From contig CAMUHN010000003.1 in NCBI GenBank assembly GCA_947088675.1, positions 29,390 through 93,389 of the forward strand: a DNA stretch of 64,000 nt, given 5' to 3'. This DNA comes from an uncultured Roseburia sp. Its GTDB lineage: Bacteria > Bacillota > Clostridia > Lachnospirales > Lachnospiraceae. A model generated the notes under the pieces. It had not been told where the DNA came from. It saw only the letters and a program-made list of their open reading frames with translations, and did not search any database. Shown piece after piece: positions 43,911 through 52,963 of this stretch. A program made the position numbers and the translations under genes. Within the stretch, counting starts at the first letter, position 1. Each line of letters begins with the position of its first letter.

Positions 43911-45044
43911 TCAATCCTCTTCTTTAAAATCACGGATTACCGCAAAAGCCGGATTGATTTTCCCCTCATAGTCAAACAGCGCCTGATTTGCCCACTCATT
44001 GCCGCACGGACCGGCATCTTTCATATAGGCGAGCGATGCCGGCGTCGCCCAGCCGGACCCATGCACCGGGATCCATGCCGGCTCCCAGTAGAAGAAGCCC
44101 CTGCCTCTTTTCCCTTTGATATGGCTGATGCGGTTTAAGAAATCTTTCATAAAATCGCACTGCCCCTGTTTTGTCATCGGATACTCGATTTTTTCTACAA
44201 GAGCCGGCCTTGTCGCATAGCCTTTTCTCTCCTCATCGGACAGCTTCTCATACTGTTTATAGTCATCCATCGTATAGCCCATCGAGACTTCGGCCACAAT
44301 CAGATCTTTCTGATAGCGCTCCGCAATATCGTTCATATTGTCGTTTAGCATCGCAAGCGTACCGTGCCAGAACGGATAATAGGAAAGCCCGATGATTTCA
44401 AACTCTTCACAGCGCCCGGTAAATTGGTCAAACCATTCCCGGTAAAGCGCATTGTTGCCGCCATTGTCCAGATGAATCATCACCGGAATTTTCTTCCCGC
44501 CGTGCATCTCTTCGGATTTTCGCACCGCGCGGATGCCGGCATTGACAAACGCTGCGATATTGTCATAATTGGGCACCCTGCCCTCGGGCCAGAGCAGGCC
44601 GTTGGAAAGCTCGTTTCCAACCTGAATCATTGTAATGTTTACCCCTGCATCGAGAAATGTATTCGTACTCTCTAACGTATATTCATAAACTGCCTGTTCC
44701 AGTTCCTCCACGCCATAGCTGCTCCACGCTTTGGGCTTAATCTGTTTGCCCGGATCGGCCCAGAAATCACTGTAGTGGAAATTCAGCAGCACGCCAAATC
44801 CCGCTTCGGTCACACGCTTTCCTGTCGCAAGCGAAGTCGGCAGGTCATTTTCCCCTGCGCCGTAAGACTCGCCTGTCTCGGACCACGGGTTGTTCCAGAG
44901 GCGGATACGAATGGTATCCACATCGTAATCTTTCATAATCGAAAGCAGATCTTTTTCTTTTCCATCCTGATCATAATATACTGCGCCGCACCGCTCCAGC
45001 TCCAGCAGTGTCGACAAATCCATACCCTTAATAAATTTATCCAT
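43911..45044 (-). CDS. GH53 endo-beta-1,4-galactanase without signal peptide
   Basis: 377 residues. The GH53 pattern is clear: KGMDLSTLLELERCG, DTIRIRLWNNPW, LLNFHYSDFWADPGKQ, the acid/base Glu in IQVGNELSNG and the nucleophile Glu in IVAEVSMGYT, with HGSGWATPASL near the end. The enzyme cuts beta-1,4-galactan. No signal peptide or lipobox is present at the N-terminus, whereas galactanases are usually secreted; here it should act in the cytosol on imported galacto-oligosaccharides. It lies 54 bases behind the GH2 gene and 26 bases before the kinase-galactokinase gene. Confidence 0.93.
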   Translation of the reverse strand: MDKFIKGMDLSTLLELERCGAVYYDQDGKEKDLLSIMKDYDVDTIRIRLWNNPWSETGESYGAGENDLPTSLATGKRVTEAGFGVLLNFHYSDFWADPGKQIKPKAWSSYGVEELEQAVYEYTLESTNTFLDAGVNITMIQVGNELSNGLLWPEGRVPNYDNIAAFVNAGIRAVRKSEEMHGGKKIPVMIHLDNGGNNALYREWFDQFTGRCEEFEIIGLSYYPFWHGTLAMLNDNMNDIAERYQKDLIVAEVSMGYTMDDYKQYEKLSDEERKGYATRPALVEKIEYPMTKQGQCDFMKDFLNRISHIKGKRGRGFFYWEPAWIPVHGSGWATPASLAYMKDAGPCGNEWANQALFDYEGKINPAFAVIRDFKEED

Positions 45045-45098
45045 GTCCTCTCCTTATCCCATCCTATTGATACGAAAAAAACCTTTCGCACCGTATTC

Positions 45099-48000
45099 CT
45101 AAATCCCGCGAAACCGGAACGTAAACGCGAGCGGCTTTGAAACATCGATATGGTACTCCGGATGCACCTTAGCGCCCCAGCTGTCATCGCCGCCAACGCC
45201 GATCTGCGCCAGTGCAGCGCGCACAACGGTATGATGGACCGGCGGCAGTTCATAGTGATGCATTGCATTTTCCATCTCATGCGGCGTATACGGCAGCGCC
45301 GAAAACATCATCGAATCTCCCTCAAACAGCATGCCGTGTCCTTTTGCATCGGTCACTTTCGCATAGCGCACGCCAAGCTTGCTGCCGCACTCCTGCGGTA
45401 CCAGGTAGCCCGCCATATTGTCGGCTACACGGTTTTGGTACAGGCCAAGCTTTGCACCGCACTGCCGGTCGGCATAGGTTTCTCCGGGCCCAAGCCCGTA
45501 CCATTCCACTCTGTCATAATCCGCGCTAAGCAGGAACATCATGCCAAACTCAGGCATATCGCCAAGCGACGCCTCCGGCGTATAACTTAATGTCGTCTCC
45601 ACAGCCGCATCTTCATATACCGTATAGGTTACGGTACAGCGCGACTCCGGTGTCGTCGGCATATAATAGGTATAGGTAATCGACACGGCATGATCAGTCT
45701 CGCTGATCTGCGGGGGCTGATATTCAAACAGCCCTGTACTGCTGATACCGATATACATGCTCGCAATCTTCCACTGCGCCCTCTCGGCCGGGTAACGGCT
45801 TCCGGTGTCATTGTCAATCGGCGCACGCCAGAAATTCGGCATCGGCATACGCTCGATCATCTCCCGTCCCATATAACGGTAGGAGACAAGACCTCCGCAA
45901 TTACAGGAAAAAAGCGCGTCAAAATTTTCCCCTTTTACGCCCAGGTTCCATTTTCCGTGAATAACCGAAAGCTTCTTTCCATTGGACTTCTCTCTGGACG
46001 CTGCTCTCCTTTTCGGCGCGTAGACTTTTTGTCCGAAAGCCGTCTCGTGTCCGGCTTTCGCCCAGATCCTATCCTCCCGCAGCACAAAAGAAACGGTAAC
46101 CGCATATTCCGCCGTATCCTCCCAGCCCGCAAGCAGATCTTCCGGCAGCGGAAACGTCTGCTTGGAAAGCGGCGCCACAGAAATCTCTGCCTCCCTGATC
46201 TTTACCGGGATTCCGTCTTTCTGCAAAAGAAAACGGCAATTGTATTCCTTTGTGTCGGTAAATAAATTTTTATTTGTAACGGTAAACGCCTTATCGGTTA
46301 CTGCAATACCGATATTCTGATAATTATATTTTACCTCCTGCATCTTGGGCGATATCGTCCGATCCGCATAACAGATCCCGTTCCCGCTGAAATTATAGTC
46401 GGTCGGACGCTCCTTAAAATCGCCTCCGTAGGCAAAAAATTCTCTGCCATACCTGTCTTTCTTTAAGATCGCCTGATCAATATAATCCCAGATAAATCCG
46501 CCCTGATACCGCGGGTTGCTGTCAGTCAGATCGGTATATTTGTGCATTGCGCCGCAGGAATTTCCCATTGCATGCGTATATTCACAGCAGAGAAACGGCT
46601 TCTCTTTGTTTTCCTCCAGATATTTTACAATACGCTCCACCGACGGATACATCTGGCTCTCCATATCGCTCGTACCCTCATAACGCCTGTCATTGTAGAT
46701 CCCTTCATAATGAACCAGACGCTCCCCGTCCAGCATACGGAATTTCTGCGACATCGCATAGATCACTTTACCGCCGAACGCCTCGTTTCCGCAGGACCAG
46801 ATCAATATGGAGGAATGGTTTTTGTCCCGCTGGTAACAGGAATTGACACGGTCGCACATCCGCGCCTCCCACTTTTCATTGTCGCCCGGAACAATCATAT
46901 CCTCCGGCGCATTTTTGCGGAAGTGTCCCGCATCCCAGCACCCGTGCGATTCGAGATTATTTTCGGCAATCATATAGAGGCCGAATGTATCGCAGAGCTC
47001 ATAGATTCCGACACTGTTTGGGTAATGGCTGGTGCGGATCGCATTGATGTTATTCTGCTTCATCGTAATGACATCAGTAAGCGCATCCTCAAAGCGCACG
47101 ACACGCCCTCCCTCTGCACAAAATTCATGCCGGTTGACGCCTTTGAATACAATACGCTTTCCGTTAATCTGCATCAGGCCGTCTTTTAGGGCAAACCGCC
47201 GGAACCCAAATCGCTGTGACGTCACTTCTGTCAGATTTCCGTCCATATCAAACATCTGTATCCGCAGTTCATAAAGGTTCGGGCATTCCGCACTCCAGAG
47301 CTTTGGCCCGCTGACCGGATAACTAAAGCAGGAATGCGCATAAATCATTTCTTCCTGTTCCATTATAACAGAAACCGCATTTTGTTCAAGAGCTGCACGC
47401 ACCGTATCGAGCCGTCCCAGTTCCAGCAGCGTAAATTTTACTTTTCCGACCGGTTTGTCCTGCCCAAAAGCGCTGCGGGACTGCTGCGCCTGCCCGCAGT
47501 TTTGCTCCTGATCACTGCCGGTATCGCGGTCAAAAAGCCAGTCTGTCACCGGGCCCGCCGCTCTGCCGTCCGCCATAACAGACATGCCAATGCGAAGCTC
47601 TGCGTTACTGAAATCATTTTTCAGATGCGGCACAACGCGCAGATCCTCCAGATGCACGCGCGGCACGGTATACAGATAAACGCTGCGAAAGATACCGGAA
47701 AAGCGGAAGAAATCCTGATCCTCACACCAGCTTCCGACCGACCACTTAAACACCATAACGGCAAGCTTATTCTCTCCGTCCAGAAGATACGGCGTCAGAT
47801 CAAATTCCGCCGGCGAGAACGTATCCTGGCTAAAGCCGACAAAACTGCCGTTTAACCAGACGACAAACGCGCTCTCCACACCCTGAAACGAGATAAATAC
47901 TTTCTCTTTTCGAAATCCCCCGGGAAGCGTAAAATATTTGACGTAACATGCCGTGGGATTAAACGCGGACGGCGATTCATCAGTCCAGATCTCCTCCCGC

Positions 48001-48383
48001 CCGTCCCACGGATACTGCACATTTGCGTACTGCGGAATATCATACCCCTCCATCTGGATATGGGCCGGCACGGTGATACAGTCCCAGTCTCTGCAGTCGT
48101 AATCCGTCTTCTCAAATCCCGGTATCGTCTGTGCCGGATTTTTCGCATAGTGAAAATAAAAACTACCGTCCAGAAAACAGCGGAAACTGCTCTTTTTGCC
48201 GAGTACATCCGGCAGGCCCGCTATATGTGATAACTGCTGCCCCCTCTGACTGTATGCCGCCGCGTCGGCATATCTGTTTTCCGCTTCTTTGTCATTTGCA
48301 TAACACACGTGATCGGAATGAGCCGGCAGCCTGTTTTCCTGAAAATAAGTCGGATCCGCCAGTTTTTTTAAATTAAATTCCAT
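45099..48383 (-). CDS. lacZ: GH2 beta-galactosidase (LacZ type)
   Basis: 1094 residues from the ATG at 48383 with AGGAGG upstream; the longer in-frame start is discarded. Domain order: sugar-binding (DCITVPAHIQMEGYD), Ig-like, TIM barrel, Ig-like, C-terminal small domain. The acid/base Glu is in ILIWSCGNEAFGG and the nucleophile Glu in LCCEYTHAMGNSCG. The C-terminal domain includes VEWYGLGPGETYADR, as in LacZ. No signal peptide, so cytosolic. It removes terminal galactose from beta-galactosides that the ABC system imports. Length exceeds E. coli LacZ by about 70 residues. Confidence 0.95.
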   Translation of the reverse strand: MEFNLKKLADPTYFQENRLPAHSDHVCYANDKEAENRYADAAAYSQRGQQLSHIAGLPDVLGKKSSFRCFLDGSFYFHYAKNPAQTIPGFEKTDYDCRDWDCITVPAHIQMEGYDIPQYANVQYPWDGREEIWTDESPSAFNPTACYVKYFTLPGGFRKEKVFISFQGVESAFVVWLNGSFVGFSQDTFSPAEFDLTPYLLDGENKLAVMVFKWSVGSWCEDQDFFRFSGIFRSVYLYTVPRVHLEDLRVVPHLKNDFSNAELRIGMSVMADGRAAGPVTDWLFDRDTGSDQEQNCGQAQQSRSAFGQDKPVGKVKFTLLELGRLDTVRAALEQNAVSVIMEQEEMIYAHSCFSYPVSGPKLWSAECPNLYELRIQMFDMDGNLTEVTSQRFGFRRFALKDGLMQINGKRIVFKGVNRHEFCAEGGRVVRFEDALTDVITMKQNNINAIRTSHYPNSVGIYELCDTFGLYMIAENNLESHGCWDAGHFRKNAPEDMIVPGDNEKWEARMCDRVNSCYQRDKNHSSILIWSCGNEAFGGKVIYAMSQKFRMLDGERLVHYEGIYNDRRYEGTSDMESQMYPSVERIVKYLEENKEKPFLCCEYTHAMGNSCGAMHKYTDLTDSNPRYQGGFIWDYIDQAILKKDRYGREFFAYGGDFKERPTDYNFSGNGICYADRTISPKMQEVKYNYQNIGIAVTDKAFTVTNKNLFTDTKEYNCRFLLQKDGIPVKIREAEISVAPLSKQTFPLPEDLLAGWEDTAEYAVTVSFVLREDRIWAKAGHETAFGQKVYAPKRRAASREKSNGKKLSVIHGKWNLGVKGENFDALFSCNCGGLVSYRYMGREMIERMPMPNFWRAPIDNDTGSRYPAERAQWKIASMYIGISSTGLFEYQPPQISETDHAVSITYTYYMPTTPESRCTVTYTVYEDAAVETTLSYTPEASLGDMPEFGMMFLLSADYDRVEWYGLGPGETYADRQCGAKLGLYQNRVADNMAGYLVPQECGSKLGVRYAKVTDAKGHGMLFEGDSMMFSALPYTPHEMENAMHHYELPPVHHTVVRAALAQIGVGGDDSWGAKVHPEYHIDVSKPLAFTFRFRGI

Positions 48384-48451
48384 TTTTTCCTCCTGTCTAT
48401 ATGATAAATGGCTGCACACACCACGCGTTTGCAGTGAAGCAGCCATTCAAT

Positions 48452-48670
48452 TTAATCAAAATCAAACTTTTCAAATCTGTCCATCATTGCCCGGTAACGG
48501 AAACGGATCATTTCATTTTTTTCGAGAATATCCTCCTCGGTCCCGGTATACTGACAGCGCAGGCAGTAATATTCCTTTTTATCCTTATCGTAAAACATAT
48601 CGATGTCAAGGTCACGCAGGAAGCAGGACGGACACCTGTAATTTAATTTGCCTTTTCCAGATTGAGCCAT
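48452..48670 (-). CDS. Zinc-ribbon micro-protein of unknown function
   Basis: 72 residues. Two Cys pairs, YRCPSCFLRD and YYCLRCQYTG, spaced by 19 residues, form a likely zinc ribbon; the rest is acidic and aromatic and ends EKFDFD. The start overlaps the end of the previous gene by 28 bases in another frame and a GAGG lies about 10 bases before the ATG. It sits inside the galactan operon, so it is coexpressed with it. It might bind nucleic acid or act as a metal-binding helper. Real coding is likely from the clean cysteine pattern, but function is unknown. Confidence 0.72.
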   Translation of the reverse strand: MAQSGKGKLNYRCPSCFLRDLDIDMFYDKDKKEYYCLRCQYTGTEEDILEKNEMIRFRYRAMMDRFEKFDFD

Positions 48671-50493
48671 GTCGCAAATACCTCACTTTCAGACATTGTT
48701 TTCTGATACCCTAACGTGAACATCGGAGAAAATGCATATCCCTCACGGATATAGCCCTCCGCTTCGGAATCGGATGTCAGTGATACTTTTGTTTCGATTG
48801 CAGGAATGACGGCGCTTACTTCATCGGCTCCTGCCAGAGAAGCCTCACGGCACTTATACTCGTAAGAAATCGTTTCCGCTTTCTCCCCTTTTTGGCAGGC
48901 CAGCGTAATACCGGTCATATCCTCCGGATATTCGGTCGTACCATAGCAGGCAACCATATATTCGTTAATTTCAACTTTTGCATTCGGATCGCTCATCTTT
49001 AGAATCGTGCGTTCGATTTTTATGCTGCCGCTGCCTTCCGTAAAATACTCTTTTGTCTGCAGCGTTACGGTAAGTCCGTCAAATTCAATTTCAACCGGGT
49101 CGAGTGTCAGCACTCTTGTCACTTTGCCGTCATCCGACTTCTCCTCGGAGAAATGCGCCTTGGTACGACAGAGACACAGATCCACTTCCTCGCCGTTGTA
49201 GCAGACTTTCGCGCTCCTTACCGTTCCCTCGCCCGCATAGTGCGTAAAATAACCGGCCCTGTATTTTTCCTGAATCAGGAATGGGTAGGACGCGTCCTGC
49301 ACATGCTTTGTGCCGATTCCGACTTCCCATTTTAGTTTTGCCGCATACGGGCGCAAATCGACGATCGCCCCGCCCTGGTCCATATTGACACAGGCGCGCA
49401 AAAACGGATCGCAGTACCAGAATACCTGTTTATCCGAGCCGTATAAAATATCACGCCAGAGCGCACATTCCGGTTCGGTGTAATGCTTTTTCTCCCTGTA
49501 ATAATCCGCAAACTCCGCCATCGTAAGGTCAAGCAGCTTTCCCTCTTTCTTCAGCTGGCCATAGTAGGCACAGCCGTCCTCATACGATTTCTTTAACAGC
49601 TCATACGGAGCTTCCCACCGGCCCATTTTATTCATCCAGCCCGGACCCACAAACATCATATTGTAGGCATACCCGTTGTTATATTTTGCAAGCGCGCGAT
49701 ACTGGTCGATCAGGTTGTAGAGATATGGATATTCCCATGTCTTCGAATCGTAGATCATCCCGCGCAGTACGTTCTGCGGGTGCGTGCCGAAATTGGAGCC
49801 GTTTCCGTCATAGCAGGCAATCAGATCGCGCGATAAATGCGGGATCGCTACAATTCCGCTGTCCTCCGCCTCATTTGCCGCAGGTGCATGCGTATTCTGT
49901 TTCGACGGAATCCATGGCGCCCATGGCCCCCCGTCAAACAGCGTATACCACGAATTATTGCAGGTATGATAAGCTTTCGGCCCCTCCTCCCAGCAAGTCG
50001 CAACGGCACACTTTACCATCGGATATTTTTCTTTGATATAATTGGTCAGTTCCGCATCCATATAATAGGAACCGGTCGACTCCGGATAAAATCCAAACCT
50101 CTCATGAAACTTTTCAAATACATCGTTTACAATCTCTTTTTTATCTTCCATCGAGAACATCCAGATACAAAAATCTTTCGTATGATATTTCTCGCGAAAC
50201 TCTTTACATGGAAGCCCAAGCAGTGAGAGCGCAATCTCATCCCCGTATTTCTCATAATGCTCTTTTGCCAGCGCTACGGCCTCATCATTAAACAGACTGG
50301 CATATGTCATCTGAATTGTCACCTTAAGACCATTCTTATGCGCCGCCTCCTGCTGCGTCTTAAAGATATCAAGCGATTCGGTAAGAAGCGCTTTTCTCCC
50401 GATATCCTCCGTCTTTCCATGCCCCGTCACTTTCTCCGCATACTCCGGCACCATCTCCGGCCTGTGGATCAGATTCAAAACCATTTGTTCCAT
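48643..50493 (-). CDS. Conserved-looking 616-residue protein of the galactan operon, possible deacetylase/GH-like barrel
   Basis: Start placed at the second ATG (50493), five bases behind AGGAGG; an ATG one codon earlier is the alternative. I do not recognise the family. The first 350 residues read like an alpha/beta barrel: MTYASLFNDEAVALAK, SLLGLPCKEFREKYH, RFGFYPESTGSYYMDAEL, CAVATCWEEGPKAYHTC, PHLSRDLIACYDGNGSNF, FVGPGWMNKMG, with many Trp, Asp and His residues as in carbohydrate enzymes. The C-terminal 250 residues look like a beta-sandwich. No signal peptide. Placed between sugar permeases and GH2, it probably acts on imported galactosides; a polysaccharide-deacetylase or glycosidase relation is only a guess. 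Confidence 0.75.
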   Translation of the reverse strand: MEQMVLNLIHRPEMVPEYAEKVTGHGKTEDIGRKALLTESLDIFKTQQEAAHKNGLKVTIQMTYASLFNDEAVALAKEHYEKYGDEIALSLLGLPCKEFREKYHTKDFCIWMFSMEDKKEIVNDVFEKFHERFGFYPESTGSYYMDAELTNYIKEKYPMVKCAVATCWEEGPKAYHTCNNSWYTLFDGGPWAPWIPSKQNTHAPAANEAEDSGIVAIPHLSRDLIACYDGNGSNFGTHPQNVLRGMIYDSKTWEYPYLYNLIDQYRALAKYNNGYAYNMMFVGPGWMNKMGRWEAPYELLKKSYEDGCAYYGQLKKEGKLLDLTMAEFADYYREKKHYTEPECALWRDILYGSDKQVFWYCDPFLRACVNMDQGGAIVDLRPYAAKLKWEVGIGTKHVQDASYPFLIQEKYRAGYFTHYAGEGTVRSAKVCYNGEEVDLCLCRTKAHFSEEKSDDGKVTRVLTLDPVEIEFDGLTVTLQTKEYFTEGSGSIKIERTILKMSDPNAKVEINEYMVACYGTTEYPEDMTGITLACQKGEKAETISYEYKCREASLAGADEVSAVIPAIETKVSLTSDSEAEGYIREGYAFSPMFTLGYQKTMSESEVFATWLNLEKAN

Positions 50494-50518
50494 CATATCC
50501 TCCTGTTTCCCTGAAAAT

Positions 50519-51367
50519 TTAACCTTTTACGGAACCGCCTGTAATTCCTTCTACATAGAACTTCTGCATAATAACAAACAGAATACCGATCGGGATGCCG
50601 ATCAGCACGCCTCCGGCACAGAACCTTGAAAAGTAACTCGGAAGCAGCTGGCGCTGCAGCATATTGTAAAGCCCGATTGCTACGGTCCAGTCCGTCGATA
50701 TACCCGAATTTAAAATTATTTTTGCAAATACAAAATCCGTCCACGGCGTTAAGAACGAGCTGATTACCGTGTATACAATAATCGGTTTTGAAAGCGGTAA
50801 TACAATTGTAAAAAATGTCCTTGCCTCAGAAGCGCCCTCTAAGTAAGCCGCCTCGCGCAGCGACGTGGGAATCGTATCGAAAAATCCCTTTGCCACCAGA
50901 TAGCCAAGACCAGCGCCGCCGGAATAGACAAGTATCATACCGATATGGCTGTTCGTCAGATTGACGGCCTTTAAAATAAAGTAAATCGCAATCATGGACA
51001 AAAAGCCCGGGAACAGCTGCAGCATAACGGCAAGGTTCATCAGCGCCTTTCTTCCTTTAAAGCGCATACAGCTCATCGCATAGCTGACCATCAGCACAAA
51101 TGATGTGGAAATCAGACAGGTAAATATCGCGATGATAAACGTGTTCATAAACCACTTCGGAAACTGTGATACAGTATCCGGATGAAACAGAATACGCGTA
51201 TAATTGCTGATCGACCATGTCTCCGGGAAAAAGCGGCTGGTATTCATTCCGTCGTAACCACTGAAGGAGGTAACAATCAGCCAGATAATCGGCGTAATCC
51301 AGATAATGGCGAGCAATGTAAGTACTACATGAATCAAAACCGAACTGATTACTTTTTTCTTACTCAT
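50519..51367 (-). CDS. Carbohydrate ABC transporter permease (MalG/GanQ type)
   Basis: 282 residues, six predicted membrane helices. VLTLLAIIWITPIIWLIVTS is the first helix. The permease EAA loop reads YLEGASEARTFFTIVLPLS, and the C-terminus is VEGITGGSVKG, the usual MalG-like ending. It forms the import channel with the MalF-type permease, whose gene overlaps by 4 bases (ATGA). The family uses a shared MsmX-like ATPase, absent here. The substrate is probably galactan oligosaccharides because of the adjoining GH53 and beta-galactosidase genes. Confidence 0.95.
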   Translation of the reverse strand: MSKKKVISSVLIHVVLTLLAIIWITPIIWLIVTSFSGYDGMNTSRFFPETWSISNYTRILFHPDTVSQFPKWFMNTFIIAIFTCLISTSFVLMVSYAMSCMRFKGRKALMNLAVMLQLFPGFLSMIAIYFILKAVNLTNSHIGMILVYSGGAGLGYLVAKGFFDTIPTSLREAAYLEGASEARTFFTIVLPLSKPIIVYTVISSFLTPWTDFVFAKIILNSGISTDWTVAIGLYNMLQRQLLPSYFSRFCAGGVLIGIPIGILFVIMQKFYVEGITGGSVKG

Positions 51368-52818
51368 CGAAATGTCTCCTCCTTATCTCCTTTAATCAGG
51401 AAGTTGAACGCAAGCAGCGTAAATACTGCGCAGACAACGAATACGCAGATACCGATGACGGATGCCATCTTATAGTTGTACTGCTCGCTGGTCAGGCGGT
51501 ACAGCCATGTCACCAGAAGGTCGATTTCCTTTCCGAATGATGCCGACATTTTCTGGTTCGTCGTCGTATAAACATCCTGTGTCAGCAGGTATATTACATT
51601 AAAGTTATTGATGTTTGCCGTAAACTGCGTCACAAGATACGGCCCTGTGATAAAGAACATATACGGCATTGTGATTTTACGGAAAATCTGGAACGGATTC
51701 GCACCGTCAATTTTTGCACTCTCCTTTAATTCCTCCGGAATATTCATCAGTACGCCGGTCGCAATCAGCATCAGATACGGAACGCCTACCCAGATATTGA
51801 TCACGATAATCGTAATTTTTGCCCAGGTCGGATCGGTCAGAAAGGGGATATAATTTGTGGAAATCAGACCCACATCCTGCAAAAACCCGGTCAGCCCGAT
51901 ACTGGAACAGAATGTATTCGCAATACCTGTATTTGCAAAGAAGTTGCGCAGCAAAAGCAGGGTAACAAACTGCGGAACAGAAATCGCAGCGACAAACAGG
52001 GTCCTCCAGAGTTTTTTCATCTTTGTCAGTTTACTGTTGATTAAAAGCGCCAGAATAATACCGCCAAAATAGGTGGTCGCGGTCGCAAGAAACGCCCAGA
52101 TTAACGTCCACACCAAAATTTTACGGAACGTATATCCAAATGTCGCCGTAATGCTCGTCTCAAACAGACTCTTAAAGTTCGCAAGCCCTGTCCAGGTAAA
52201 CAGCGTTGCCGGGGGCATATGGTTGGAATCATAATTGGTAAATGCAATACAGATCATAACGATCAGCGGCATAATGTTAAACACAATCACGCCGAGCACC
52301 GGCAGAGCCAGCAGCGTAAAATGGAACTTATCGTTTAACATTGCGTTGCAGTCTTCTTTAAATGTATTGACATGTCTGCCCGTCTCGGCCAGTCTCTGGA
52401 TGCGGTATGCGTTTCTCACATTGCCGATCAGAAGAAGCAGCGAGACAACGAGGCCGCACAGGCTGATAATACCGAACAGCAGGATCAGCAGCGAATTGTC
52501 ATAGTCGTTGACTTCGTTTTTCATTGTAGCCGGATTGTACACCATCTGCCGCTGCACCGTTCCAAGGCTGCCAAGCTGTGCGATATACGGAAACCCGATC
52601 AGCGCCATATATAAAATTACGGCAATCTCAAATAAAGTGACAAGGATTCCTTTCACTATCTGCTTTCTTCTAAAATATCCGGCTCCGGCTACCAGAAGCG
52701 ATGCCTTAACCGCCATATCGCCATTTGCAAGCGCCGCTCCGAACTCCTTAAAAAATGCTCCGATACCTGCAAAAAAACCGGCAATCGGATTTTCTTTGCT
52801 TTTTTCTTTTCCACTCAT
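51364..52818 (-). CDS. Carbohydrate ABC transporter permease (MalF/GanP type)
   Basis: 484 residues. Extra N-terminal region with a hydrophobic hairpin and a coiled segment, then six helices, as in MalF-like proteins of Firmicutes. Signature pieces: YDSNHMPPATLFTWTGLANF, ESAKIDGANPFQIFRKITMP (EAA loop), LYRLTSEQYNYKMASVIG. No good ribosome site precedes the ATG, so low or coupled translation is possible. The gene lies 145 bases behind the binding-protein gene, with a strong hairpin in between. It should pair with the MalG-type permease. Confidence 0.95.
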   Translation of the reverse strand: MSGKEKSKENPIAGFFAGIGAFFKEFGAALANGDMAVKASLLVAGAGYFRRKQIVKGILVTLFEIAVILYMALIGFPYIAQLGSLGTVQRQMVYNPATMKNEVNDYDNSLLILLFGIISLCGLVVSLLLLIGNVRNAYRIQRLAETGRHVNTFKEDCNAMLNDKFHFTLLALPVLGVIVFNIMPLIVMICIAFTNYDSNHMPPATLFTWTGLANFKSLFETSITATFGYTFRKILVWTLIWAFLATATTYFGGIILALLINSKLTKMKKLWRTLFVAAISVPQFVTLLLLRNFFANTGIANTFCSSIGLTGFLQDVGLISTNYIPFLTDPTWAKITIIVINIWVGVPYLMLIATGVLMNIPEELKESAKIDGANPFQIFRKITMPYMFFITGPYLVTQFTANINNFNVIYLLTQDVYTTTNQKMSASFGKEIDLLVTWLYRLTSEQYNYKMASVIGICVFVVCAVFTLLAFNFLIKGDKEETFR

Positions 52819-52880
52819 GCAAGCACCATGCCTTTCTAAGATTACAGATCAAAGAACTTTCTCCTTTGATGTGAGTATAG

Positions 52881-52922
52881 AAAAAGCCCACGCACGTAAG
52901 ATATTTCGTATGTGGGCTTTTT
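52881..52922 (-). terminator. Strong hairpin between binding-protein and permease genes (partial terminator)
   Basis: Arms 52881-52896 and 52907-52922 pair over 16 bases with two imperfect positions (minus strand AAAAAGCCCACATACG and CGTGCGTGGGCTTTTT), ending in TTTTT. Such hairpins after sugar-binding-protein genes allow more binding protein than permease by partial termination and protect the upstream mRNA. Confidence 0.85.
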
Positions 52923-52963
52923 GATTCATAAATAACGTTTCCCGGTTGTTGTGAAACGATTGT

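Noticed and set aside
46542-47189. Open frame of 215 codons on the plus strand
   Set aside because: Antisense to the catalytic domain of the GH2 beta-galactosidase, which is certain from its active-site motifs.
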